This document shows positions 19,550 through 31,418 of a stretch of 64,000 bases of DNA, piece by piece; within the stretch, counting starts at the first letter, position 1, and each line of letters opens with the position of its first letter. Under the pieces are notes generated by a model that was given only the letters and a program-made list of their open reading frames with translations, did not search any database and had not been told where the DNA came from. This DNA is from Pyrenophora tritici-repentis. Taxonomy: Eukaryota; Ascomycota; Dothideomycetes; Pleosporales; Pleosporaceae. A program made the position numbers and the translations under genes. The DNA lies in contig NC_089399.1 of assembly GCF_003171515.1 (NCBI RefSeq), positions 1,240,001-1,304,000 on the forward strand. Reading direction: 5' to 3'.

Positions 19550-20054
19550 CCAGCACCAGCAGATTGGATCTCCACAGCCCTCCTTGAGCACGCAGCAGCA
19601 GCTCCAAGCCGCCGCAGCTCAACAAATGCAAAGTACGCAGCTACAGAAGCAACAAAACTATTTCACAACAAACCACGCCAACCACTCTCCATACCGCACA
19701 ATGAGCCGATCCATGCCACAAAACAATCATTCCGTCAACACCATGACAGGTCAAAACACGCTTATGACGCAAAGCCCCATATCCACACAGAACGCACAAG
19801 TCCCTCAAACGCAACAGGCTCAATCTACTTCTCAGATACATCAGGCAAGTAGTGGCATGTCGCCTACGGCTCCTTCAATGGATGCTTCGGATCCGTATGC
19901 CCGGGCTGACTTTGCTTGGCCGACTGTGGCATACTATGGGTACCAGACGACACCGCAACCACAGCAGCAGCAGCAGCAACAACAACAACAACAACAACAA
20001 CAGCAACAGCAAGATCAATGGGCTACAGCACGTGGGTCAAGCGTATTTAGGTGA
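17502..20054 (+). CDS. Zn2Cys6 transcription factor with extra N-terminal Cys/His domain and polyQ tail
   Basis: Exons 17502-18830 and 18978-20054 with a 147-base GTATGT..CAG intron give 801 residues. The start is the first ATG; the open frame extends upstream without one. The Zn2Cys6 cluster is C434-x2-C437-x6-C444-x6-C451-x2-C454-x6-C461, and the intron cuts it just before C444. A heptad-like segment (LEQLKRELEEARAKIREFE) follows and fits a dimerisation coiled coil. Unusually, the cluster sits in the middle of the protein. Residues about 190-300 form a conserved block: HNCWNSREDDSFRFSYYC, then YDCKGVLSIKF and YKHVPIH. Its Cys/Cys..His-x4-His layout recalls WRKY-GCM1-type DNA-binding folds; that assignment is inference. 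Proline runs precede the cluster and long glutamine runs end the protein. A nuclear regulator. Confidence 0.85.
19517..19563 (+). repeat. CAG/CAA glutamine microsatellite 1
   Basis: Alternating CAG and CAA codons encode ten glutamines followed by a Q/H-rich stretch in the Zn2Cys6 regulator. The mixed codons suggest selection for the peptide rather than pure slippage. Confidence 0.85.
19962..20012 (+). repeat. CAG/CAA glutamine microsatellite 2 (17 codons)
   Basis: Seventeen consecutive glutamine codons close to the C-terminus of the regulator, with a pure CAA core. Likely to vary in length between strains. Confidence 0.9.
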
Positions 20055-20628
20055 TGCCTTGGCTACAACGTACCTTGATGGATAAGCAATGAGTGGCCAG
20101 TGTCTCAATTGCCGTTCTTGTATCATGTTCTATCTACACATATCCATCTACCTTGTTTTTACCTCTGGAAGCTGAAAGGCGCTGGCGTTTTTGTTTCCCT
20201 CTTCTCTTCTAACAGCAAGGTAAATCATATACACTAGATACCCCAGGATACATTACTTGATATATGCAATTGGTAATAAAGGGCAATTGGTCAAAAGTAG
20301 CCACGATTGTAATGATGATGCTTTTGCTTGCTTGTGCTTATCATATGCTACTTCATATTCGTGAAAGCTAAAGGCTGTATCGCCGCATGCTTGGTGCCCC
20401 ATCCCAACGCCATAATGCCGCTTCATGCCCCCACCATAGTCCCATTCGGCGTATACATACTAGGCTAGCGAGAGCAAGAGTAATAACCGTCTACGTGCTT
20501 GACGCCGACATCCATGCGCCGTCCCTCGCTCCAAAACGCCTTGCAATGCTAATCACCACCCTTACCCACCTATCATCGTCTTCTTGTTCTGCATCAGAAT
20601 AGCTTTCCACACACTCCTTGACTTTTTC
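20055..20628. other. Convergent 3' region
   Basis: Between the ends of the Zn2Cys6 regulator (plus strand) and CSN1 (minus strand). Presumed 3' untranslated sequence; nothing else seen. Confidence 0.4.
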
Positions 20629-22193
20629 CTAAAATCCCATTTTCGAACCCATGCTACGGAAGCTATCACCAATACCAATACCGCTGCTGATACTCGATCC
20701 TTTGTCGGTCGATTTGCTAGCCTGAATCTCCATACCCGCTGCCTGCATGTTGAGACGCATCAACCGAAGACGTAGAGTGTGGTCGTACGTCTCGGCCATT
20801 GTAAGAGCATCTGTGTGTACATCGTAGCGCGGGTTTGTAGGTGGGGAGATGAGCAGACGATCGACGAGATCTATCCGCGCATCGAGAGAGCCCTGGTTGA
20901 TCATATCTTCTAGGTCCTCCTCGATGGTCCTGCCTTCTGCTGCTGGAAACTTGGAGGCCATCTCTGCAAGCGTAACACAACTGAATGGTATGAAGTACTG
21001 AACTATGCTCTTCCTTCGAATACGGCTGTAGATTATGTTCAGTACCTTTGAAAGATAGACGTCCAAGAGATAGTCATTGCGGTAGCCCTCAAGCACTTCG
21101 AGGCAGGCGCTGTATTTGGAGTTGCAGAAGAGATTGATGGCGCGTCGAATGTGTGGTTCAAGCTCAAGGAAGTTGCGGAACTCGCTGTTCGCCAGAACCC
21201 TATTCTGTAGTTCACTGCGGTCCATGAATGCGAGTGCACATAGGCCGCCGTATACCGCTATGTCGTTGCCCGAGATGACCTCTTTTTGCCATTTGATGCC
21301 TCCTGCCGATTCCACGGTCAGATATGCCGCCGGGGTACCAATGAAGGACGACGCAGCTTCACGGTAACTTCCAGTAGCCATCTGACACAGTCCAGTGCAA
21401 GCTGTTATGATGGGCTCCAGCTTTGCCTTCTCCTCGTTTTTGAGTTGTGTGGCATCCGACTTGGCCAGGTTTGCCAGTACATTTGTCCATGACTTTTGCG
21501 CAATGGTAACGTATACGAGACGGAGCGTCATATCGGAGAGATGTTTGGGCGACGTGCAATGTTCGCGCATCTTCATGTAGGCCTTCTGCGCGTTAGGGAA
21601 GTCACCGGTGTCGTAGTAGAAATGGCCGAGATCCTCGTTGCCCATCTACAAATCGTCAGCATAAAGTCCGAAGTCTCATATACCTCGCGGCTTACCCGTA
21701 TGCTCTCTTTGATTAGGTTGTTCTTATACGACTTTAATTCGTGCTCCAGTCTGTCATGCTCCTCGCGCACTTCCCGAGACTTTTTCTCGGCCCATGCCGT
21801 GTCTATATGGGCGGCAGGGTCCTTGGGTGCTATGTTGCTAAGTTCATCGGCGAGGGTCGTGTAGAGGTCAACATTCTTGCCCCTCTTTGCCTCTGCAATA
21901 GCAAGGCGATAGGCGTCTACGGCGAGGTATGTCGAGTGGGCGCCTATGTGGTGGAGACGGTCGATCCGAGTATAGCCTGAGTTGATCAGCTGAGAATCGA
22001 ATACGCCATGTCAGACATGAAGACGTACCAGAGTAATTTGCAATATAAGACTCCAGGTCGAACTTGGGCGGGTCTACACAAGTTAGCGTACATATACATG
22101 TGGAGAACGGCATCATCTCAAACCTTTGACAATGATTTCGCCCTTTGTCTTTTGTTGCAGAAAGAATGGCGACTGTTCGATATTAGACGCCAT
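20629..22193 (-). CDS. csnA: COP9 signalosome subunit 1 (PCI domain)
   Basis: Four exons (22193-22124, 22073-22029, 21976-21696, 21645-20629; minus strand) with introns of 50, 52 and 50 bases give 470 residues. The N-terminus (MASNIEQSPFF..PPKFDLESYIANYSG) leads into helical repeats (YTRIDRLHHIGAHS, MGNEDLGHFYYDTGDF, QKAYMKMREHCTSPKH). The PCI domain runs through YFIPFSCVTLAEMASKF, EEDLEDMINQGSLDARID and LMRLNMQAAGMEIQ. The nearest paralogue is Rpn7 of the proteasome lid, but the HCTSPKHLSDM and SCVTLAEMA motifs fit CSN1 better. The complex removes Nedd8 from cullins and in fungi controls development and secondary metabolism. The gene symbol follows Aspergillus usage. All splice sites are GT..AG and phases are consistent. 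Confidence 0.85.
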
Positions 22194-23297
22194 GACGAAT
22201 GTTGTAGCGTGTCGTGTGTTGTGTTTGCGCGTTGGTACGGAGCGTCGATGGAGCTGCTAGCTGCCTAGGTCATTGATGCGGGGCGCTCGCGCTACGCCGC
22301 TACCTAGCCATGACTAAGCACATACTTTCCCGCCTTCCCACTCCGCCCACACGCGCTGTCACGGGGAAGAGCTAGAAGGCCATTTGTGCTCTACCTGTAT
22401 GTTTCAGCCGTTCATATGTTATTTAATAAGAATAGTCGCTTTGTTTCCAGCGACACCGCTTGTGTGTGCAGATATCCCAATCATGCGTCTGATGCCTTAG
22501 AGCCGCACCGACGGATATGCTGAATGGGTCTTCATCTTGGTGTAAGAGTATCTTGACCAGCTCTGCGCGTCTACCATGCAACCCTAGGGCTCTACAAAAG
22601 ATCGTGAAAGAAGTTATTAAATTACATCCCATTTGCGAAGCCTCAGTTCAGCTTTCTTGTCAGTTCCTCACCATCCCGTGCCGTCACTTTCTTCTTCATT
22701 TTGCTCTCCAGCCTCTCCTCTTCATCATCCACGCTGTTCCAACTACAATTACGCAGCTAGCTAGCCCTCCTTTCAAGGCTACCTTGCCGCTATCACGGCA
22801 TAAGCGGGTCTCTTCTCCGCGGCCCGAGCCCCATGATCTGGGGCAGCCATATCTCACTCACCGTCAGCTGTGGCTGGCCCACAGCACGGATATCGCCCTG
22901 GCTAAACAGACCCTCGGGAAAAAAGAGGATTCAGCTTACGGAACTTTTGGAAGCCGAGAATCTATGGGACCATAGACTGGGGAGATCTGCGACGCAGGTC
23001 CGAGGCGTGGGCGCATCGTCAATGGACATACATGGGGATACGGGGACTACCGGTAAAGCTACTTGTACAACCACCACCAACGAAGCTGCTTCCAACTGGT
23101 TTCAAATCGTATGCATAGAGGTAGGCAGATATGGTAGCAATAAGATTGGATAACCAATAGATTCTTTAATCATTACATCTTCGCGGCCAGCACGTCCAGA
23201 TATAAAACCTGCCTTCCCGCTCGTCAAGTGTCCAAGTGCCCCCTAGGCTGGAACAAACCTAGTGGTATCGATCGAAGAGAAACAAGAATGCAAAAAA
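22194..23297. other. Intergenic 1.1 kb
   Basis: Upstream of CSN1 and downstream of the C2H2 regulator, both on the minus strand. Open frames at about 22517-23153 (plus strand) are low in coding character and unsupported. Confidence 0.4.
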
Positions 23298-25688
23298 CTA
23301 CAAACTTGATAGTACAACAAAGAAGTCATTGTCGTCGTTGATCATCAGCATCTCTGTGTACGGGTCATCCGTGTGACCTTTTGTTTCACCCCATGCATAT
23401 GCTATGCCGATCGTGTCGCTCAAAACGCTCGCAGAAAACGCAAATGCTCAATTCATGCCCCCAAACCAGTTGGCATTACTCACTTGTGCGGTAACAGCGC
23501 AAGCCACTCTCTCGGGCATCAAAGGCCCCTTCTCTTCAATGGTAGCGTTGTGCATGGCCTCTGCGCGATTGATTGTTTGGACGTCCAGATCGGTCACATA
23601 GGATTTGCCATCTGACATCTTCAAGCGCACTTCGTACTCCTGGTCGAGCATCAGATCGTCTTTCCATAGTCTGCGCGGTCCATCGTAGACACAAAGTACG
23701 CGCTTCTTCATCTTCATCTTGTCGGCAGCACAGCCCCAAGATACGGGGTAGTTCTTGCGCTTTTTGCGACCAGAGCTGACAATGGCTACGCCGCCTTTGG
23801 AGAAGGTGAGACCAGTCCGGGGACCGGGTTTGGTGACACGCGAGGAAGAGTAGTGTTGCTGCTGGTTTGCATTGTTACCACCCCCGACGTGCTGCATCGA
23901 GCCGACACCTCGGGGATGTGTTAGTTGTCAATGCGACTTTGTCGACTTGATGCCACCTTTGCCCGAGCGGGCGCGACGACTGCCGTAGGTTGCGTCGCCA
24001 TGGTCGTCATTGTCAATCTCCTCGTCTTCAAACTCCTCGTCTTCATCTTCATCGTAGTTGGGGACATTGTACTCAATGCTCTTGGAAAGGCCATTGCGGT
24101 CAAGAGTTTCAGTGACGTCCTTGTCCTCTGCGACAGATGTCAGGAGGCGTTGGTTGATAGCCTCGCTGGGGTCGGTTTGTTGCACGACGCGTAGCACACA
24201 GTCGTCCAAGTGCTCGTAGAACTCTTGTGCATTCGCAAAGGTGACTGAGCAAGTGGAGCAAGTTCCAGCAACGTTGGGCTGTGCGTTTCCGAGAACCTTG
24301 CGGTTCGATGGGCTCCTCTTACGGCTGTTGGGGGGATTCTGTTCGACCCCGTGAACGGTGGTGAGATGCCTCTTGAAGACATCAGCGCGGTTGAATGACT
24401 TTTCAGCCGCGGAGCCACTGCCTGGACAGAAACCGCAAACCATGGTGCCCTTGTAATGTGTAAGGGTGTGTCGGTTCTTGTCGTATTTCCGTGCGAAGCC
24501 TTTGACGTGGTACTCGCACGTCGCGATAGGGCACTTCTCTGGCCTCTCGTTCTGGTGTGTGAGCATGTGAGCCTTTAGGTCCTTGAAGACACGTCCACAC
24601 TCTGGCAGAGGGCACATGCCCTTCTCGCGTGTCTCATCATCCACTTCATAGCTGCTACCGCTCTTGCGGCTTGTGCCTGAGTGTTGCGAGTGAAGAGAGT
24701 TGACTGAGCTTCGCCGTTGGCCTTGGGGATAAGGCCGGTATTGCTGGGTGTGGAGGTAGGGGCTAGCGCTACCCTTCTTGTGTCTCGTTGATCCTCGTTG
24801 ACTATATGAGGAGATGTTTGAGAGAGCGGGGGAAGGAGGTTGCTCGATGACCGGGAAGTAGGGAGATGGCGTTGTCCTGATTTCAGGATAGGGGCTAGGT
24901 GGGGCGAATGCGAATGGCTGGATCAGATTAGGATCTGCTTGCACTGTGTTAGTGTCTGTCGTCTTGGGCTCTAGAGGCAACCGACAAGACTGAGACGACT
25001 GGAAGGGCTGCAGAGGTGAAGTAAACGAGAGAGAAACGGTGGAGTGGACTCCTCCTGTGTGAAGCTTCTTTGAGGAAAGAGAGTTCCGTTGCTCGCTGGA
25101 TGTTGGAGCAGGCCGAGTAGCCGAAGCTGGGGTTTTGGGCACCTTGAAAACATGTGTCTTACGAATCGGCGATATGGGAGATTTGACTAAAGGAAAAGAT
25201 GTGACTGGTGTCGAAGAAATTGTTGACTTACCCACATAGGACTTTTCGGTTGCCATGTTTGTGTACTCATAACCAGGAACGTGTCCTAGTGGCATGGGGT
25301 TCCATGACTCATTGAACTGTGGCACAATCGCCGGTGAGCCCATGGCAGATGAAGATACGGAAGCACCGGACTCGGAAGAGGCTTCGAGAACAGGGGGCAT
25401 CTCGTGGAAGGAATGGGAAATAGAGTGAGGCGATCCAGCTGGGGTGTGGTATTGATATGGGCGAACACCTTGCACAATGGCATCGTAATGGTATTGTAGA
25501 TCTTGAGGCCTCGGGATCTCTGTGAGGGGGGCCATTGGGTCGTAGGAGGCACTGAAAGCATGCTCCATGCCATATGCTGAAGACATGAAGGGGTGGCTGT
25601 GGTGGAACTCCATGTGGTGTTCGTGAGTGTTTGAGTAGAGCTCAAAGTCCTGAGGCATGCTTGCTGGGTATTGTGCGTACTCAGCCAT
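23298..25688 (-). CDS. C2H2 zinc-finger transcription regulator
   Basis: The model has three exons (25688-23957, 23908-23480, 23377-23298; minus strand) and gives 746 residues. The long N-terminus is rich in Ser, Pro, His and Tyr. At about 355-450 lie zinc-finger units CPLPECGRVFKDLKAHMLTH, CPIATCEYHVKGFARKYDKNRH and CGFCPGSG..FNRADVFKRHLTTVH. A further C..C..H..C motif (CSTCSVTFANAQEFYEHLDDC) and an acidic run (DEDEDEEFEDEEIDNDD) follow. The second exon carries a basic, conserved-looking block (SGRKKRKNYPVSWGC and VRLKMSDGKSYVTDL). The 48-base intron 1 has a CTAAC branch site but a weak GTGGCA donor. Intron 2 (102 bases) is the least certain; it yields the C-terminus INDDNDFFVVLSSL. The protein is a nuclear regulator and its target is unknown. 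A very long upstream region follows, as at some developmental regulators. Confidence 0.78.
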
Positions 25689-28600
25689 GGTGAAGAGGGT
25701 GGTGGAGAAGAGTAATACAAGTTCAAAGAGCTATAAGTTTGTTCTATTTCGGAAGCCTATTTCCACAAACAGAGTCAGCATAAGCACTGAACAAGTGCGA
25801 TCTGATGGTCGATGTCTGGTTGGCAGGGCGAGGGGGCAGATTACAAGGGACGGGCAGGGGGTGGTTTACCTTCTCGGAGACGCTGCCGATCAGATGCTAG
25901 AGTTGGCGTATAGGTCGGCGACGAGTAGATATCGTCGAGACGAGTGCAGATCGGTTGCTGGTTCGGGACAGAGGGCGTGACGGTGAGTAGACCTTGTCTG
26001 TGGAGCACTTGACAAGGCTGGCTGAAACGAAGGACAAGTCAGAGGCGGCAAGGACGTTTGTCCTGAAAGGCAATCCACAGCTTCGGGAGAGGAGCAGATG
26101 GAGCAGTGATGGTGTTGATCATGGGCCTGGAACTGGAGGACGAAGCTTCGGGGGCGAAGTTGGTTTATACACAAGGCCATGGCCCCCAGCGGGAAACAGT
26201 GCACGAAGCCACAGGACGGCATGCCAGACGCCAGACCCCTGTCGGGAGGGTCCTGCCCTACGAGCGCTCGGGCCTCTCTGGCATGGGGGAACGGTCAGGC
26301 CACGCTAGGAAAAAATAAAAGAAGGCAGAGATACCGGCGGCCGTCACTTCACGTCCCCGCCTTGATCGCGCGCCCCGACCGCTTCACGGTAGGACTAGTG
26401 CACTCGGACTCGCGGTGTGGCCGACCCCTGCGTGCGCGAGTCGACGCCCCAACAGAGCAAGGCATGCCGAAAGTGACGAGGGAGAGGCGGCCGCCAGCGA
26501 GTAGGCGTGCAGAGCGTGCAAGTGTCCAAACTGCATCTGGCGACGACGGGCGCATTAGGTATAGGCTGCAAAACATGCGCACGCTTGATCACCGCTTCGG
26601 TCGGGGAGCCATGGCAGCCATAGAGTCCTGCCATTCCACACGTCTGGTGTGCATCTCGCTTTCGCAAACTTTTAGCTCGCTATGGTCGATCCGCAATGCG
26701 AGCCTTGTGGCTGGTGAGAGGCTGTGCATGTCGATGACGTATCATTGGACTGACGGCCGTCTGTTGCTAATTTTACCGTGCCGCATGACCATTGCCTGCA
26801 AACAGACCTGTAAGCGAGCTCCTTGCGTCGTGCGTGGGCGCAGCAATCTTTTCTGTTTTGCAATACCAAGCATTCCACTGCGCTGACCTCACCGCGTTTC
26901 TCGCTCTTTCCAATTCTCCTCCCCACTAACAACCACCAGCCCATATTGCGGTGCGCCATACTAGACTGTCACCGCCGTCTGGACGAGCTGCCCACAAGGC
27001 TGCAGCAACATGGCGTGATGTCGACTCTCATGATTAATCACGGCCCGCATGTGACAGCACTTGTGCTTTGTTTGGTCGCGAGTATACACCACTCATCCAT
27101 GCGCCGCTCCAAACAAGACGACCCAGTGGTGGGGTGCTTGGGCTGCTAGGAGCAATGGTACCCGCCCGCGCCCTCACAGGCCGGCGCGCCATGGTGCACA
27201 GGCCTGCCCAGTGTCTTGACCAAAGGCTCCCGAATGCTAGTCATCATACTACACGGACCCCATGTTCCGCACTATGCTCTCATGCAGAATCGGGGCAGTC
27301 AGCGTGACATCTTCTTTCGCGTGGTCCCTGGAATCTCATGACCCGGTGTCATGGTTAAGGTTGTCGAGGGCGTGAACCGCACACTGTCTGGGAACGAGCT
27401 CGCCTATCACCTTGTCCTGGCCAAGAATACCAGTCTGCAGTACGACTTGCGCATGAGTATTGAGTGTGCTACCGTACCATGCACCTCGACGATGCCATGT
27501 AACACTTCTGTTCCACCTGGGCGAGGGGCCCGTCTTACGCCATCACTCCATCGAAAAGACTTCATCACCTCATCTTCGACTCACCTCAGGGGCCCAAGAT
27601 GAAGAGGCGCAACAAAGACATCTCTGCCTAGTCCTAGTGCATGCCAGAGGCCGCTCGGTTTGGCGTCAATCAGTCATAAAGCTGATTGTGACATGTGCGG
27701 GGGTGAGCCCAACTTTGCTTTCCAAGGTTGGCACCGCTTCCCCGATTCACACTATTTTAGTCGCACACAATCCATCTCTTCTTATCGCTGCCTAGACGGA
27801 AGCGAAACCGTCCCTGGCTACAGTACGTGCTTTGTCCAGCGTAGCATATGGCTGGACCATGTTGATAAAATTCTTCACTTGTGAGATGTGAGGCCACCGA
27901 CAATCTTGGTATTGCAACCGCCAGCAGCTCTGCCAAGGACCGTGGGGTCATCTAGTTTCTCGTACGCAATCAATACTGTTATGCAACCACCCTATCGCCT
28001 TGCTGCGTTTGACGGCGTCGGCACTGCAATCAAGTGACTGCAGGTGCAAAACATAATGTTTCAGTAAGATGACCGCACGCCGCCACACAATCCCATGTTA
28101 GCCATGATATAGGCCGTATATAGCGCCAGTTGTGTAGGGCCAACGGTACGGGCACGGGGGAAAACAACCCAAATGTCCAAAACTTGCTTGGGACGCATCG
28201 AAGATGAAAGATGAAAACCTGCACCGCCACACATCTTTTGCCGTGGTCTAGACCCTTCTGCGACTGCGCATCGACCCTGCGTAGTCGCGGATGTGGGTGG
28301 ACGGGACAGAGCGAGAAGAAGGGCCGACAACAGATAAGCTATACCGTCAAAACCCTGTTGCGCAACGATCCTGGTCGACCATCTGCATCTGTGTTGCACA
28401 CTCGAGTTTGGAACAAAGTTGATGACTGCAGTCATCCTCTCTAGTATGCAACACATGTTTCATTCCGCCTCGACGTGTTGCAGCTTCGGAGATTCAATTG
28501 GTCTTGGAGCAGGCTACTACGCTGACAACCGTTGAGGCTTTGCTGAGTTGGTTGACATAGGAGTAAGCGCGGGCTTTCTTTCCGCCGCTCCATGAAGCTC

Positions 28601-31418
28601 GAAACATCCGATCGCCGCCCCCATGCGCCAGTACTTTGATCGAGGCTTCGATCTAGCAGCACATCTTCGAGACGCCTACTGCAATGTAGTCTTGAGCAAC
28701 TGGGCCAACATGTCGAGCGACTGCGTCTGTCGTCTGTCCAGGTGGGTAAAAGCTTTGTGGTGTGATCTGGACCGTCTACCCCTTCCTGCCCCTTTGCTTT
28801 CCTGACCTTGTCCTTGCCGGTGATTGGGCAAAGACCAAGGGTGTCGTCTGTAACGGGTAGGGTACCAGAGTCGCTATCTGGTATCCCCTTCTGGAAGGCC
28901 CCACAGGGCAAGGTACAACAGCAGCAAGTGGTGTGTAGGGACAGAAGTGGAAGAAGCCCAAAGCCACTGTGACGGGTGATCAGCACAGGAGTGCTTGCTA
29001 GGTGAGTACCAATAGCTTGGAACACCAGCTAGCATACCAGATATCGCGAGCCGTAGCTATCTGGTGTTCCATACCATGCGAACCATCCCAGGACCCAGGA
29101 CGGGCGTTCCATGGCTCGGGCACTGTGGTGTAGATAGATAGTCTTGTGCGCCATCACACGCAAACCCAGTTGTGCGAGCTCGGGAGCCAATTTTGGCCTT
29201 GTTGCAACCGCACATCTCGCTTTCGCAGCGTCCAAGTGTGTGTGCGGGCACAACTCCGACGGCCAGCGCTACTAGCGACGCTGCCCGTTACAGTTCATGA
29301 CGCGCCTTATTAGTTATCGACGGCCGTTGACCGGGGTGAGCGCGTGCCAGTCGAGGAATGGTGGAGAGTTAGATTGCTGGCGTCGGCTTCGCCTAGGTGT
29401 AGGCACGAATGACCCCACTACCAAGCCACGAACCCAGAAAGGAGGGAGCAAACACCGGCCAGGTGGGTCGACGATCCTTCCCGCCCACCACGAGCGACAC
29501 TATGCCGTCTTGGGGCTTGAGACAGTCGACGGCCCGAAAAAAAGAGCAAGGATCGAGTCTCTACTTGAACGAACCGACGAGTAGGCGTACTGCTGGCGTC
29601 TACAAATGCTTTTTCCTTATCCATACCTGCAGCCTGTGGCTTGGGCTGGTGGCCTGACCGGTGGTCTGACTTCCATGAACAGAGCCTCACGATGCGCTCC
29701 AGATCTCGCCTCGAGCTGCCCTACTGGCTGCACATGACCGGATGGCTAATTTGGTGTCGGTATCCAGCACATCCTAGCCGATATCGAGTGTACACTGGAG
29801 AGCTGTGGGAATCCCTCCCCGTCAAATCTAGACAACCGACGCTGAAGTGTTTTTGTGAGGCTTGCCAGGGCACGCACAGGTGTGGTACTGGGAGAAACAA
29901 TCGCCTACTCTCATTTCTGCTTCAACTCACTCATGAGGCCGTCATTGTCCCTAAGTGCGTCCAATCACTGCTCTTCGCAACCGAATCCATGGGGTGTGCT
30001 GGCAGTCTGGACTATAATTGCTACTGTCCACAGATAGATGGCGCGCACGGCTGCGGTACCGAAACAACAATGCCCAAAGACGCCACTTCGTCTCTGACGG
30101 CTAGAATGGCAACATCCGCAACCGCGGTAGGGGTAAGGGTCTCGAGACGAACTGGCAAGTAAGTGAAAAACAACTGCTTTCTCCTCCCAGAGGCGGAGCC
30201 AAAATGGACTTATTGGCCCGCGTGACAGATCAGTCCACCATGCATGCTTCGTCGCAAAACATCCCCGAGGTGGTCCTGGAGGACTCGTAGTCTAATTCTG
30301 AGGGGGGACTTGGCTGGCGTCGACTATCTCGCTTGAACGGCCCCCGCGTTCTCCTGATTCTGGCCCCCAAATTGTCGCTTACCCCAGTCCTGAGGGACAG
30401 CGTCAACCAGGCTGACCATTCAGATATTTGCACGCCAGATGACAAGGCTTGGTCTTGTAGGGTCCAGGGTGTCTGAGTGCATAGCAACGATATCGTGTCC
30501 CTTGGAACGCTGCAGTATAGACGTGGTTTGTTCGGCGACCATACTGTGAGACCTCACCAAACACGACCCATGTCAGTACTATTTCGAGACCGGCAAGTAC
30601 TACGACCTGCGTCTGTCTTAGGTCCAGCAGCGTGGTCGAGACCGAAGATTGTGGGCCTTACCAAGCTTTTCTGTCTTACTAGCTCAAGCCTGTCACAATG
30701 AGAGTATCGGCACGAGCGCCTCCCCTCGGTACCATTAGTCCATTCGTATGTAATGCGGAGAAATATGTGGTCAAAGTAGAGTTGAAGTGGAGCACAGAGT
30801 ATCCATTCCGTCGGGTGCACAAGTTTACCTAGGTAGTTCGCGAAAGAAGTAAGAATAATGTGGTTGTACCTGAGTAGCTCGATTCATGTCTTGCAAATGT
30901 ATAAAATGGGTTTGAACGAAGTTTCGCGCCCCTTTGAAAGCAAAGGAAGCCCATGACTGATTCAAGGCTTCAACCTAGAAGTATCGAATGACGTCACGTC
31001 GACTGTTGCCAGTAGGTAGGTACGATTCCGCAGCACTGCCGGAACATTCCGTGTCGACATCCATAACAAAGTCAACATAATGCAGCAGGCATCTAAGTCA
31101 CAGAACAGCACGGTATTGTGGAGAAAGTAAAACATTTTCGAACTCACGATTCATTGGCCTATCGCAGCCTATCCACATTGGGACCCAGGGGTATCATAAA
31201 TAACAGAACGCCGAAAGAAATATCGCAAACCCCCCTGGACATAGGAGAAGGGTGGTGTGACAAGCCATGTTTCCCCCTTCAACAAAGAATAGCTCCATGT
31301 AAGCAAACATGGAGGATTTGCTAGCTAACCGTGTGGTCAGTTTTGCCCACCTGGATAGGCACTAGCAGCGATTCGAACTGTCTGAGACAGTCAAATCTGG
31401 TCGATGTCGGCATGGGAC
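25689..31418. other. 5.7 kb without a supportable gene
   Basis: Neither strand shows an ORF with recognisable domains, splice-linked coding segments or a consistent codon bias, though GC content looks like that of genic DNA rather than of an AT-rich mutated repeat. Contents seen: the presumed promoter and leader of the C2H2 regulator (25689 to about 26300), a hairpin at 29018-29071 with a weaker relative near 28869-28888, and short open frames up to 235 codons judged spurious. A long non-coding RNA, an extended 5' leader, or lineage-specific genes beyond my recognition are possible. Confidence 0.5.
29018..29071. repeat. Inverted repeat / hairpin, 16-bp arms
   Basis: Arms TGGAACACCAGCTAGC and GCTATCTGGTGTTCCA pair with one mismatch around a 22-base loop. 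The sub-sequence GCTATCTGGT recurs near 28874 in a second, smaller hairpin (TACCAGA..TCTGGTA). Could be RNA structure or the remnant of a small repeat. Confidence 0.55.

Noticed and set aside
26179..26886. 235-codon open frame on the plus strand
   Set aside because: Low-complexity, Arg/Cys-rich translation with no domain, in GC-rich DNA where long random frames are expected.
28441..29025. 194-codon open frame on the minus strand
   Set aside because: Cys/Ser/Arg-rich without any domain or splice support; overlaps equally long frames on the other strand.
29641..30162. 173-codon open frame on the plus strand
   Set aside because: No recognisable motif and no leader or promoter context; judged chance.
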